DNA of 33,765 nt from Deltaproteobacteria bacterium (GTDB taxonomy: Bacteria > SAR324 > NAC60-12): the NCBI GenBank assembly GCA_002726945.1, contig PBTB01000096.1, forward strand, positions 1-33,765. The letters are read 5' to 3'. Numbering within the stretch: position 1 is the stretch's first letter; each line of letters opens with the position of its first letter. Positions 23,112 through 31,706 of the stretch are shown piece after piece. A program made the translations under genes and the position numbers. The notes below the pieces were generated by a model, which saw only the letters and a program-made list of their open reading frames with translations, was not told the origin of the DNA and did no database searches.

Positions 23112-25526
23112 TCAGGGGATCGGCGTGTTGGCCCTAGTCAGGGCATCCTGCACAATTTGCTGCTCTTGCTTGCGAAGCACAAAGTCGCTGCTGAAGATCA
23201 TCAACGCCTGTTCAGACAGGGCATTTTCCAAGAGCCTGGTCTCGTCCATTCCCAGCAACCCACGTACCAACCGAGTGAACATATTTTTTGGGGTTTCAAA
23301 GGAACCCTTCCTGATCATCAGGTACTTCTCTATTGGTCCAGAAATCTCAAAGCGTCTGCCCTCAGCATCGTAGGGATAAGCCTGCCCCGTCGGATTGAAA
23401 TACCCGGAAGCCAGAAACTTCAGGCGCACAAAGTTCAACAGAAAATCGATGGTCTCCCGACTTTCGTGCAGGTCGTTTTCCAGACCGAGAACGAAAGTCC
23501 CGTCGGGATCAAACTGCGCCTCCAGCTTGTCCAGAACGTTGAAGAACATGTGGGGGTGATTCAGGACATGGTGGAGCATCTTGGCGCGTCGTGAACGCGG
23601 GATGTCCTTCAGTGCCGCCTTGAGAACTGCCATGATGTTGGACGGGAGGGGATTGAAGGAGCTTTCCCCGGTTGCCCCCTGATGCAACTGATGCTTGAGC
23701 AGCCCCTGAGAGAGTGTTTTCCCCTTCTGAGCAGCCGCTGCGCCAGTAGCAGGACTTGCGGACTCCCGGTTCGCAAGCTCCTTGGCGGCCCCTGCTTTGG
23801 TCTTCAGGCGTGCCCGGACGGGTTCCAACTCCTGATTCAACTCCTTGAGGAATCTCCGTTCCTCGGTTGCCGCCGAGTCCAGCATCTCAGAAACCACCCA
23901 TTCCAGTTCCTCCGCTTGAGATTTGCAAATCCCCAGACGCTCTTGAGCCGCCTCCGGAATCTGCTGCACAATCTCGGTGAGCTTGGCTTTTTGCGCCTCG
24001 GAAGCGGTACCGTCCTTCACCACTGCCCGGAGCGCGTCCTGAGTCTCCTGCATCTGCCACATGGTGGTGAGCAACTGATCGAAAACAAGCGAGACGCTGC
24101 CAAGCACCATGCACGCGGAAGAAAGCGAAGTCCGCTCCTCGTAAGCCTTGTGGAACCGCTGGAACAACGCAACCCCTTGCATGTCTGGAGATTGCAGAAG
24201 GAATTCGAGGTGGTCGTTGAGCCGCTCCTCATACTCCTGCAGGTGCAGCTGCCCTTCATCCACCAGCGTGATGCCGTGAGCCACCCCCTCAATGACCGCC
24301 CGCTCAAAAAGTCCGGAACGCTCAACATGGTTGTTGAGGTTCGCCAGAATTTGCTGTCGTGTTTGTGCAACCCGCACGGCTTTCTGGAGCAGACCCCGGA
24401 TCGTCTCCAGTGTTTTCTTGAGGAACACGTGGGTGATGCTGCGGGCTGAGGCGTTGTTGTAAATCTTGCCGAAGGAGATGGAGAGGTTGTTGAGAATGGA
24501 CGCAATTTGCGAAAGGGCATCGTGGGCTTCTTGAAGTGCGCTCACGATGAGTTGCAGCTGGGATTGCGCGCCTGCGGTTTCCTTGTCGAACTGCGGGATT
24601 CCAGACTCCGGACCTTCTGCGCAGAGAACATCAAGTCGGTCATTGCAGATTTTCAGGTAGCGAACCGGCTCAAGCGGGACGTAGAGCAGTTCCAGCCGGA
24701 GTTGCGCGTCGGTCTGCACCACCTCTTCCAGTGAGGTGGTGGCCCGGAGTTTGTTGGCATCGGGAGTGGATTGCAAAGCGATGCGCTGCTTGAGTTGATC
24801 CAGTTGGTTGTGAAGTTGTTTGGAATCCACGTCATTGGACTTTGCACCCGGAACCGGTTTCACGGAGTTCGCCTGAGCTTGCTCTTCAAGGTCGAGCATC
24901 TTCCGGGCGAGTTGAAAGTACTTGTACACCGCTTGAAGCTCCTCCACCGAGAGGGGGTGGCTGGTGTCCTTGAGCTTGCTGTTCGCAAGCAGTTTCTGCA
25001 CAAGCCCGGAGGCTTTCTGGTACAGTTCGAGAAACTGCTGCTTGGTCTCGTCATCGACCGGGATGGGCAGGGGGATCCGGACCCACCGGCCTTGTTCTTC
25101 AACACCAGCCCTGATCCGCTCCACTTCTTGCCACGAGAGCGCGAGGGCATTTCCCGGAGAGACGCCACGCGGTTCTGTCATGTAGAACCCGTGGTCGAGG
25201 CTCATGTGGATGCAGTGCGAGAGGTGAGAGATTTGCTTGCCCATCGCAATGTACTTCGCCGCCTGTTGCTGGAAGAGGTGCGATGTGCGACACTGTTCGT
25301 AGAGTCGGGCGAAGGTTTGGTTGATGAGCTTGAAGGTTGCCGCGATGGCCTGTTGCTCCTCACCAGGAATGAACCAGCGATGCTCCGGGCTGAGTGCTGC
25401 CCGCACAAACTGGCTGATCGCCTGAGCCTCACGCTGGGCGTCCTGAACCTGCGAGACTGGCTGGCGTTGCTTCTTCAGAGACGATTGGATTTTCTTGGCT
25501 TGTTCAAGGACAGCTTGATCACTCAC
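23112..25526 (-). CDS. Large helical cytoplasmic protein, unknown
   Basis: An 804-residue protein, if started at a GTG that has GGAG six bases upstream. The open frame continues further up but would run into the divergent dxs region. There is no signal peptide and no membrane segment. The sequence is almost all amphipathic helix, rich in Gln, Glu, Leu and Ala (QAKKIQSSLKKQRQPVSQVQ; LDQLKQRIALQS; ETQDALRAVVKDGTASEAQK). A flexible Ala/Ser/Gly-rich linker (about 600-625, SASPATGAAAAQKG) separates it from a compact C-terminal part (about 640-804) with NIMAVLKAALKDIPRSRRAK, FDPDGTFVLGLENDLHESRE and YPYDAEGRRFEISGPIEKYL. I recognise no domain. A scaffold or cytoskeleton-like role is only a guess. 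It is alone on its strand, divergent from dxs. Confidence 0.82.
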   Translation of the reverse strand: MSDQAVLEQAKKIQSSLKKQRQPVSQVQDAQREAQAISQFVRAALSPEHRWFIPGEEQQAIAATFKLINQTFARLYEQCRTSHLFQQQAAKYIAMGKQISHLSHCIHMSLDHGFYMTEPRGVSPGNALALSWQEVERIRAGVEEQGRWVRIPLPIPVDDETKQQFLELYQKASGLVQKLLANSKLKDTSHPLSVEELQAVYKYFQLARKMLDLEEQAQANSVKPVPGAKSNDVDSKQLHNQLDQLKQRIALQSTPDANKLRATTSLEEVVQTDAQLRLELLYVPLEPVRYLKICNDRLDVLCAEGPESGIPQFDKETAGAQSQLQLIVSALQEAHDALSQIASILNNLSISFGKIYNNASARSITHVFLKKTLETIRGLLQKAVRVAQTRQQILANLNNHVERSGLFERAVIEGVAHGITLVDEGQLHLQEYEERLNDHLEFLLQSPDMQGVALFQRFHKAYEERTSLSSACMVLGSVSLVFDQLLTTMWQMQETQDALRAVVKDGTASEAQKAKLTEIVQQIPEAAQERLGICKSQAEELEWVVSEMLDSAATEERRFLKELNQELEPVRARLKTKAGAAKELANRESASPATGAAAAQKGKTLSQGLLKHQLHQGATGESSFNPLPSNIMAVLKAALKDIPRSRRAKMLHHVLNHPHMFFNVLDKLEAQFDPDGTFVLGLENDLHESRETIDFLLNFVRLKFLASGYFNPTGQAYPYDAEGRRFEISGPIEKYLMIRKGSFETPKNMFTRLVRGLLGMDETRLLENALSEQALMIFSSDFVLRKQEQQIVQDALTRANTPIP

Positions 25527-25618
25527 GAGATTCTCCAGAGAATGAAGAGTTGCGGGTACGGAACTCCGGTTGTTACACTGCTCATGGCCAATACTGAACG
25601 GATCTGGTGAAAACCACG

Positions 25619-27547
25619 ATGGGAAAACTGCTAGACCATATCGCACAACCACAGGATGTTCAACCCCTCTCTTTGAAGGAGTTGGAACAACTGGCCCAAG
25701 ATTGCCGCGATCGCATCATCGAAGTGACCAGCAAACAGGGAGGGCACCTTGCCTCGTCCTTGGGGGCGGTGGAACTGACGGTGGCCTTGTTCAAGGTGTT
25801 CAACCTGAAGCAGGATCGGCTGCTCTGGGACGTGGGACACCAAGCCTATGCCCACAAGCTGCTGACAGGACGGAGCGAGCGTTTTGAGACCCTTTCCCAA
25901 AAGGGCGGGATCAAGAAATTCCTCTCCCGCGATGAAAGCCCGTATGACCATTTTGGGGCGGGACACGCCTCCACTTCGATCTCCGCCGGAGTCGGCATGG
26001 TCGTCGGTCGGGATCTGCAAGAGCAGCCGCATCAGGTGATCGCCGTCATCGGCGATGGAGCCATGACCGGAGGTTTGGCATTTGAAGCGCTCAACCACAA
26101 CGGCTTCCTCGACAAGCGCATGCTGGTGGTGTACAGCGACAACGGCATGAGCATTGATCCCAATGTGGGGGCGCTCTCCAAGTTCATCACCCGCATCAGC
26201 ATTTCCAAACCCTACAACATCATCCGGGAAGAAGCCTTGGAGATGGCCACCAAGGTGCCCTTCTCCAAAACGGTCCACACCGGATTCCAGCGGATTCACG
26301 ACTCGGTCAAGTCGTTCTGGTCTCCCGGAATGCTCTTTGAGCAGTTGGGCTGGCGCTATTTCGGTCCCATTAATGGTCACAACCTCAAGGACTTGGTTGA
26401 TCTGCTGGAACACGTCAAGGGACTGGAGGGGCCAATCGTGGTCCACGCCCTCACGCAAAAAGGCAAGGGTTACAAACCTGCGGAGGGAGATGCCTTCAAG
26501 TACCACGGGGTGAAACCCTTTGTTCCGGAAAGCGGAGAGTTCATCACCAAAAAACCGGGAACGGTCAAGGAAACCAGCTACTCCAAGGTGTTCGCAGACA
26601 AGCTCGGTGAATTGATGGAGCAAGATCCACAGGTGACGGTTTCCAGCGCAGCGATGATAAGCGGGACCGGGATCATTGGGCTGCAAAGGAAATATCCGGA
26701 GCGTGTGTTGGACGTTGGCATCGCGGAGGGACACGCCGTGACTTCTGCAGCAGGAATGGCGACCACTGGAATCAAGCCCTTCGTGGCAATCTACTCGACC
26801 TTTCTTCAGCGGGCGCTTGATCACATCATCCACGATGTTGCCGTGCAGCACCTGCCCGTGCGCTTCATGCTGGACCGAGCCGGCTTGGTGGGAGCGGACG
26901 GTCCCACCCACCACGGTGCCTATGACCTCACCTACCTCCGGATGATTCCGGAAATGGTGGTGATGGTTCCCAAGGATGGCGCGGAATTGCGGCGCATGGT
27001 CGAATTTTCGCACGGGTATGATGACGGCCCCAGCGTGGTGCGCTACCCCCGGGGCGACACCGCGAGTTTGGACGAAAGCTCCGTGCCACCCATCGAGTTG
27101 GGGAAAGCCCACCTGCTACAGCCCGGCAGGGATGTGGCGCTGCTGGCGGTAGGGACGATGGTTGCAGTCGCGGAAGAGGTTGCTGAGCCCCTGCAAGCCG
27201 ATGGCTTTTCAGTGGCCGTGGTCAACGGACGCTTTGTCAAGCCGCTGGATGCCGAACGGATCACCGCGCTTGCCTCCACCGTGCACCTGCTGGTGACACT
27301 GGAGGAAAACACGGCACACGGCGGATTCGGCAGTGGAGTGCTGGAGGTGCTGAGCGGGGCTGGAGTCACCGTGCCCACGCAAGTTTTCGGCATTCCGGAT
27401 CGCTTCATCGCGCAAGGGTCTCCGGACCAGCAACGCGAGGATGCCGGACTTTCGGCGGAACAAGTGCTTGCTAAAATCCGGGAGCGCCTGTTCGTGCTTC
27501 ATGCGTACCCACGTCGAGGTCGCACCAAGCAACGGATGCCTGCGTGA
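25619..27547 (+). CDS. dxs: 1-deoxy-D-xylulose-5-phosphate synthase
   Basis: A 642-residue TPP enzyme that joins pyruvate and glyceraldehyde-3-phosphate in the first step of the MEP isoprenoid pathway. The signatures are all present: SKQGGHLASSLGAVELTVAL, WDVGHQAYAHKLLTGR, the TPP/Mg motif GDGAMTGGLAFEALNHNG, and DRAGLVGADGPTHHGAYDLT in the second domain, which holds the proton-transfer His. Length is typical. Starts considered: ATG at 25619 with a GGTGA eight bases before it, or GTG at 25607 (four residues longer). The gene ends MPA and is followed by about 180 non-coding bases. A large antisense frame covers it but is a shadow. Confidence 0.97.
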   Translation: MGKLLDHIAQPQDVQPLSLKELEQLAQDCRDRIIEVTSKQGGHLASSLGAVELTVALFKVFNLKQDRLLWDVGHQAYAHKLLTGRSERFETLSQKGGIKKFLSRDESPYDHFGAGHASTSISAGVGMVVGRDLQEQPHQVIAVIGDGAMTGGLAFEALNHNGFLDKRMLVVYSDNGMSIDPNVGALSKFITRISISKPYNIIREEALEMATKVPFSKTVHTGFQRIHDSVKSFWSPGMLFEQLGWRYFGPINGHNLKDLVDLLEHVKGLEGPIVVHALTQKGKGYKPAEGDAFKYHGVKPFVPESGEFITKKPGTVKETSYSKVFADKLGELMEQDPQVTVSSAAMISGTGIIGLQRKYPERVLDVGIAEGHAVTSAAGMATTGIKPFVAIYSTFLQRALDHIIHDVAVQHLPVRFMLDRAGLVGADGPTHHGAYDLTYLRMIPEMVVMVPKDGAELRRMVEFSHGYDDGPSVVRYPRGDTASLDESSVPPIELGKAHLLQPGRDVALLAVGTMVAVAEEVAEPLQADGFSVAVVNGRFVKPLDAERITALASTVHLLVTLEENTAHGGFGSGVLEVLSGAGVTVPTQVFGIPDRFIAQGSPDQQREDAGLSAEQVLAKIRERLFVLHAYPRRGRTKQRMPA

Positions 27548-27730
27548 GCAAGTCAGAAGGACGCCGTGACGTTTTTCACTTGACTTCATGGCCGTTTCTG
27601 TCCATTACTTTGAGTCTTGAAATCCCTGTTCTGGCACACAAACGCTTCTGCTGTCGGACGGATTGACCAGAATAGATGGTTAAGCTCCCCAAGGAGGTGG
27701 AGTCCCAAAAATCACATCAAGGAATGAGCT

Positions 27731-28126
27731 ATGAGTAATGAGTTGATGAGTCGTCTGGAGGGCAAAGTCCAGGAAATGGTGGACACCCTTGAACTCTACC
27801 GCATGGAGAATGCGGATTTGAAGGTGTCCAACAAGGAGTTGCAAACCGCCAATGAGGAATTGCAGGCCGCCAAATCCTCGCTGGAAGAGCAGCAGTTGGA
27901 GTGGGAACAGAAGCTGACGGCGCTCATCGAAAGGTTTGAGCAGATCGAAAGCGAGGATTCCAACAGTGAGGCCGAGCCTTCCTCAAGTGCCGAGACTGCC
28001 CCGGACAAAGGAGGAGATGCAGACGCTGCAGCATCCGACCCTGGAGGTTTGGACAGTGAGGGTTCGGATTCGGGAACAACGACCTATCAGGCACCTTCCT
28101 ACGATACCCCCAATCAGGGCTACTGA
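27731..28126 (+). CDS. ZapB-like coiled-coil protein with an acidic tail
   Basis: A 131-residue protein. The first 75 residues form a heptad coiled coil: SRLEGKVQEMVDTLELYRME, then KELQTANEELQAAKSSLEEQ, and EWEQKLTALIERFEQIE. The order 'LE-KVQ--VDT--L--ME---LK--N--L' and the final 'EEQQ--W--KL-ALIERFE' closely resemble gamma-proteobacterial ZapB, the small coil that stabilises the Z-ring through ZapA. The remaining 55 residues are an added acidic, Ser/Gly-rich tail (EDSNSEAEPSSSAETAPDKG) ending in a Tyr-containing segment (YQAPSYDTPNQGY), which ZapB lacks. Start ATG has AAGGA seven bases upstream. A TPR gene follows after 31 bases in the same direction. ftsZ and zapA are not in the window. 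Confidence 0.75.
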   Translation: MSNELMSRLEGKVQEMVDTLELYRMENADLKVSNKELQTANEELQAAKSSLEEQQLEWEQKLTALIERFEQIESEDSNSEAEPSSSAETAPDKGGDADAAASDPGGLDSEGSDSGTTTYQAPSYDTPNQGY

Positions 28127-28132
28127 GCTTTT

Positions 28133-28168
28133 CGGCCCACCTCCTGGGAGTATGCGGATGGTGGGCTG
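28133..28168 (+). promoter_or_regulatory. Hairpin covering the start of the TPR gene
   Basis: GCCCACC (28135-28141) and GGTGGGC (28160-28166) can pair, extended by a G-T and a C-G pair (28133-28134 with 28167-28168), and a T-rich run follows (TGCTTTTCTTTC). The 18-base loop contains GGGAG (28145-28149) and the ATG at 28158 lies at the stem edge. It could be a terminator after the ZapB-like gene or an RNA switch of translation for the TPR gene. Confidence 0.45.
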
Positions 28169-29813
28169 CTTTTCTTTCTCTCTTCCGATCTCTTGCTTGC
28201 GGGGTTTTCTTGCCGCAGGTTTGTTCGCGCTCCTGCTGGCACTTGCCTTTCCTTCTGCCCTTCACAGCCGTCCTCACACAGGAATTCTGACCCCGCGCGT
28301 CATCTACCCGTCTCAAGGGCATGAGTGGTTCGGGAGTTTCCTTCAGGACGAGTTGTCACAGCAACTCCGCTTCTCTAACCGTTTTGCGGTGATGTCCCCG
28401 TTTGCTGCACGGCTTTGGCAGAAACGCTATGGCACCCGCTCTCCTGAAGCGTTGAAGACGTCCCTCCAAGAGGCTCAGCTGGAACTCTTGGTTGACGCCA
28501 AAATCCAAAAAGTGCTGCGCCGCGTGGGGGTGGAGTGGCAGATCGTTCGGGTCACGGACAACACGGCTCAGGTGATTCCCCTCTCCAAAAGCTACCCGCT
28601 GGACACTCCGGATGAGTTCGTTGCCGCAGTGCTTGCGGACTTGGGAACCGAGATTCCGGAGTTCTCCGGGCTGCAAGGGTTCCCGAGGGGGCAGACGTGG
28701 GAGGCTGTCCGGGCGTTTTATCAGTGGCGGGATCAGGAAGTCCCGCAGCGGGGTTCTCCGGAGTGGAGTAACTTCCGCAACCAGCTTCACGGTTTGGCGG
28801 CGGATCATCCTTCGTTGGAGGAGCAGGTGCTGGAATACGAGGCACTGCTCGACATCTTGGAAGCCGGAGAGCAGAATCCTGCATATGTGCCGATCCTGAA
28901 AAAAGCAGACGAGCGGCTGCAAATCCTGAAGACCCGTCAGCCGGGGAATTCCGAAATCAGCACGTTGCTGGCACTGAGTTACTACCTTCAGGGCGAGACC
29001 CTGCAAGCCAAGTCCGAGGTGGTGATCGCCAACGCGAAAAACCCGTTCGCGGGGCCGGCACTAATGATTTATGGACTGGTGATTGGCCGCACTCCGCAGG
29101 AGGGCAAGTCCTTCATCCAGAAAGGCTTGCGCCTCTACCCTTTTCTGGCGGACAGCACTTACGGAACACTGCCACCCTACCACACCCTGATCCGTCCACT
29201 GGGTCCATGGCTGGTGCCGGAGTCTTCACAGCCCCGGCCCGATTACGATGAACGGATGGCCGAGGGACAGCAGCATTTTCGGGAAGGCAAGTTCGATCAG
29301 GCGCAGCAGGTGTTTTCAGACCTGAGTGCCACCGTGCCCATGATTGCCGATCCACAAGTTTATCTCGCCCGCATCGAAATCCAACGTGGCACCCCCGAAA
29401 CTGCACTGAGGCGGTTGCAGGGATTACAGCGACGGTTCCCGGACGATCCCGGAGTGGCGCTCTACCTTGGCTATGCCCATGAAAAACTCGGGCACCATGA
29501 CCGCGCTGAGGATGCCTACCGCAACACATTGAACTTGCGTCCGGACAATCCTCGGGCCTTGCTCCGTCTCAGCACCGTATTGATCCGGCGTAAGCGTTAC
29601 GACGAGGCTCAGAGTTTTTTGGAAAGCCTCACCAAGAAATATCCGGGTTATGCGGTGGCCTGGTGGAACCTAGGGGTACTCCACCGGAAACTGGGTCAAC
29701 CGCAACAAGCACAACAGGCGTGGGAACAGGCGTTGCGAGTGGAGCCTGAAAACGAACGCATCCGCTCGTCGCTGATGAAACTGTCCGTCCAGTTGGAGTC
29801 GGTTTCGGAGTGA
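28158..29813 (+). CDS. Exported TPR-repeat protein
   Basis: A 551-residue protein beginning MVGCFSFSLPISCLRGFLAA, a signal peptide or membrane anchor (cleavage near residue 35, after SALHS). The N-terminal third (about 40-190) resembles the small alpha-beta domains of periplasmic proteins that precede TPRs (HTGILTPRVIYPSQGHEWFG, LVDAKIQKVLRRVGVEWQIV). The rest has tetratricopeptide helices, clearest at the end: PGVALYLGYAHEKLGHHDRA and DNPRALLRLSTVLIRRKRYD, then AVAWWNLGVLHRKLGQPQQA. The second ATG is preferred over the one at 28152 because GGGAG is eight bases before it but only two bases before the first. It would act as a periplasmic scaffold, perhaps with the ZapB-like or TonB-like neighbours. 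Its function is unknown. Confidence 0.82.
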   Translation: MVGCFSFSLPISCLRGFLAAGLFALLLALAFPSALHSRPHTGILTPRVIYPSQGHEWFGSFLQDELSQQLRFSNRFAVMSPFAARLWQKRYGTRSPEALKTSLQEAQLELLVDAKIQKVLRRVGVEWQIVRVTDNTAQVIPLSKSYPLDTPDEFVAAVLADLGTEIPEFSGLQGFPRGQTWEAVRAFYQWRDQEVPQRGSPEWSNFRNQLHGLAADHPSLEEQVLEYEALLDILEAGEQNPAYVPILKKADERLQILKTRQPGNSEISTLLALSYYLQGETLQAKSEVVIANAKNPFAGPALMIYGLVIGRTPQEGKSFIQKGLRLYPFLADSTYGTLPPYHTLIRPLGPWLVPESSQPRPDYDERMAEGQQHFREGKFDQAQQVFSDLSATVPMIADPQVYLARIEIQRGTPETALRRLQGLQRRFPDDPGVALYLGYAHEKLGHHDRAEDAYRNTLNLRPDNPRALLRLSTVLIRRKRYDEAQSFLESLTKKYPGYAVAWWNLGVLHRKLGQPQQAQQAWEQALRVEPENERIRSSLMKLSVQLESVSE

Positions 29814-30046
29814 ACCTCACCCAGTGCGGGCGAAGACATGACGGGAGGCCAGCAGTGTGAGGGTGCCACTATGTGCGAGCATGAAAATGGTCAGGGTGAG
29901 CCAGAGTCTGTGGTTCTGAAGCAGGGGATGTATGACAAAGTACGCCGGAAAGCAGGTGGCGGCGCATGGCACATGGCACGGGAAGCAGTTGCACCAATGC
30001 TGGTCAGGGCGAACCGCAGGATGTCTCGGTTCATCAAGAACGATGG

Positions 30047-30319
30047 TCAGCAGATTCCTGCACCGCCATACATCTGCTGGTACTGGTGAAACCGCTTTTC
30101 CAGATACACCGCCTGCGCTTGCCGTTCGTTGGGGAACCAGGAGTGGAGGACCTGCTGAAGCTGGCTGTCATCCAGTCGTTGAAACATATCCTTGAGGAAC
30201 CGCATCTCAGCGTTCGTAATGGTGCGGTCCGTGACCATCAACCGGGTCAGGGTGTCCACAACCCGCTGCCGTTGTCGGCTTTCGGAGGAAGAGAAGTCAG
30301 AGGTGGATTTTTGTGTCAT
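30047..30319 (-). CDS. Small TerB-like helical protein
   Basis: A 90-residue protein starting MTQKSTSDFSSSESRQRQRV. The centre, VVDTLTRLMVTDRTITNAEM followed by RFLKDMFQRLD, has the rhythm of the TerB/tellurite-resistance helical fold (helix, acidic turn, helix) that starts many stress-related proteins, but it is too short for a confident match and lacks other visible motifs. The tail ends FHQYQQMYGGAGIC. It is on the minus strand, divergent from the TonB-like gene with 116 bases between. A weak purine stretch (GGATAAA) precedes the ATG. Codon use and hydrophilic helices are consistent with a real gene. Confidence 0.5.
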   Translation of the reverse strand: MTQKSTSDFSSSESRQRQRVVDTLTRLMVTDRTITNAEMRFLKDMFQRLDDSQLQQVLHSWFPNERQAQAVYLEKRFHQYQQMYGGAGIC

Positions 30320-30435
30320 TTTATCCGTGAAGGGAGTCAGTCTTGCAAGAGACAGTGCTGCGAATTCTTTGCCAGCCGCCGGGAATGTGGGAAGAATGCT
30401 TGCAAAGCAGCAGGCAGGTGCGCCATCATGCGTTT

Positions 30436-31704
30436 ATGATTATTTCGTCTCTCAGTGCTTTCGTGAACAGGGCGACCCTCCTCCAAAGCTCCCTCCAACT
30501 GCTGGTTGGATTGGTCCTCGCAGGGTTGGGTGGACTGTGCCTGAATCCCGGGTTGGCGCAGGCTCGACAGTATGCCGTTTTGGCGGAACCCAGAGGCGGG
30601 GGCGCAGCTCCGGAGGTGGCAATGCAGCAACTTCAGGCCGAGGTGTTGGAACAGTTGCAGAAGCGTTTTGACTTCTCCCTACAATCCACCTTTGAGCAGG
30701 AGCAGGCCCGCTTGAAGAGTGCCCCCACTCCATCATGCGTGGATGCTTCCTGTGCGGTGGATGCGCTGGAAGCCCTTCCAGGAGCGCATTTGTTCTGGAT
30801 TCGACACCACAGAAACACCGTGCGCGTGTACTGGCGAGGACCGGATTGGCAGTACCAAACCTTTGGGGTGTCCGGAGACGGGCCAGAATCGGTCACACCA
30901 CAAGTGTTGCAGCAGCTTCCATTTCTGGAAAAGCATGTGGTGGCAGTCAGTCCGGAGCGTCTTGAGAAGGTGGCACGAGTGATGGTGGTGCAGGCTCAAC
31001 CCCGTGTTTTGAAAGAGGCTGAATCAAAACCAGAAACCACCACTCCCAAGCCACGCCCGGCGGAACCGACTCCGGTTGCGAAGACAAACGCGCTCCCACC
31101 CTCAAACACGGACACCAAAAAGCGCATCACGGACGTGTTGCAACCGCAAAGCTTGCAGGTCGTCGTGGAGACCAAACGGCCAGCGGTTGAGGCCCAGCAA
31201 CCAATAGAGACGGCTCGGGTTAAACCCAAGCAAACGCCTCTGTTGAAGCAAATCGTGGTGACCGAAGCAGAGCCTCGTACCGAGGAGGTTTCGCCCGCAT
31301 CCGCAGTGGACGAGCCACAGCAACTGGTTGCTGCACTCGTTCCCCAACTCCAGCCTGCTCCGGAAAAAAGCGTTCGGCCTCCCCAGCCCCTCAACGCCTT
31401 GGACAAACTGCGGTTCCGGGTGGCCGAGAAACGCTACAACCAAACGATCTGGCAGCAGATCAAGACTCGGCTGCTCTTTTTCCAGAAACTGAACAAGCTG
31501 GAACGGACTACGATTGAAGCACGAATTCGACTGAGTATTGATGCCTCCGGAAGGATTGTGGAGTGTGCGTTGTTGTTCCCCAGCCGCTCCCGCTTGTTCA
31601 ACCAAGAGTTGCTGAAAGCGGTGGATGCACTGGAACTACCACCACCGCAGGAGGCGCTGGTCCGGAATCCCCCCTATGTGGTCAACATCACCCTCAAGCC
31701 CTGA
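30436..31704 (+). CDS. Exported protein with TonB/TolA-like C-terminus
   Basis: A 422-residue protein. It starts with a long hydrophobic export signal (LLVGLVLAGLGGLCLNPGLA, cleavage near AQA-R). An N-terminal domain (about 45-190) contains the pair CVDASC followed by AVDALEALPGAH, a C-x4-C-A pattern found in several periplasmic proteins of delta-like bacteria. A long Pro/Glu/Lys/Thr-rich linker (about 190-320; AEPTPVAKTNALPPSNTDTK) spans the periplasm. The C-terminal 90 residues (YNQTIWQQIKTRLLFFQKLN to PPYVVNITLKP, with ARIRLSIDASGRIVECAL) resemble the TonB/TolA C-terminal domain. No ExbBD or TolQR is in the window. The start is uncertain: the frame stays open upstream and no ribosome site is clear. 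The recombinase gene begins two bases after its stop. Confidence 0.72.
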   Translation: MIISSLSAFVNRATLLQSSLQLLVGLVLAGLGGLCLNPGLAQARQYAVLAEPRGGGAAPEVAMQQLQAEVLEQLQKRFDFSLQSTFEQEQARLKSAPTPSCVDASCAVDALEALPGAHLFWIRHHRNTVRVYWRGPDWQYQTFGVSGDGPESVTPQVLQQLPFLEKHVVAVSPERLEKVARVMVVQAQPRVLKEAESKPETTTPKPRPAEPTPVAKTNALPPSNTDTKKRITDVLQPQSLQVVVETKRPAVEAQQPIETARVKPKQTPLLKQIVVTEAEPRTEEVSPASAVDEPQQLVAALVPQLQPAPEKSVRPPQPLNALDKLRFRVAEKRYNQTIWQQIKTRLLFFQKLNKLERTTIEARIRLSIDASGRIVECALLFPSRSRLFNQELLKAVDALELPPPQEALVRNPPYVVNITLKP

Positions 31705-31706
31705 CC

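Noticed and set aside
25631-27112. A 493-codon open frame antisense to dxs
   Set aside because: dxs is complete and well conserved on the other strand; the antisense product is His/Gly-rich without any recognisable domain.
29838-30089. An 83-codon plus-strand frame between the TPR gene and the TerB-like ORF
   Set aside because: No domain, poor start context, and it covers the hydrophobic minus-strand frame and the end of the TerB-like ORF.
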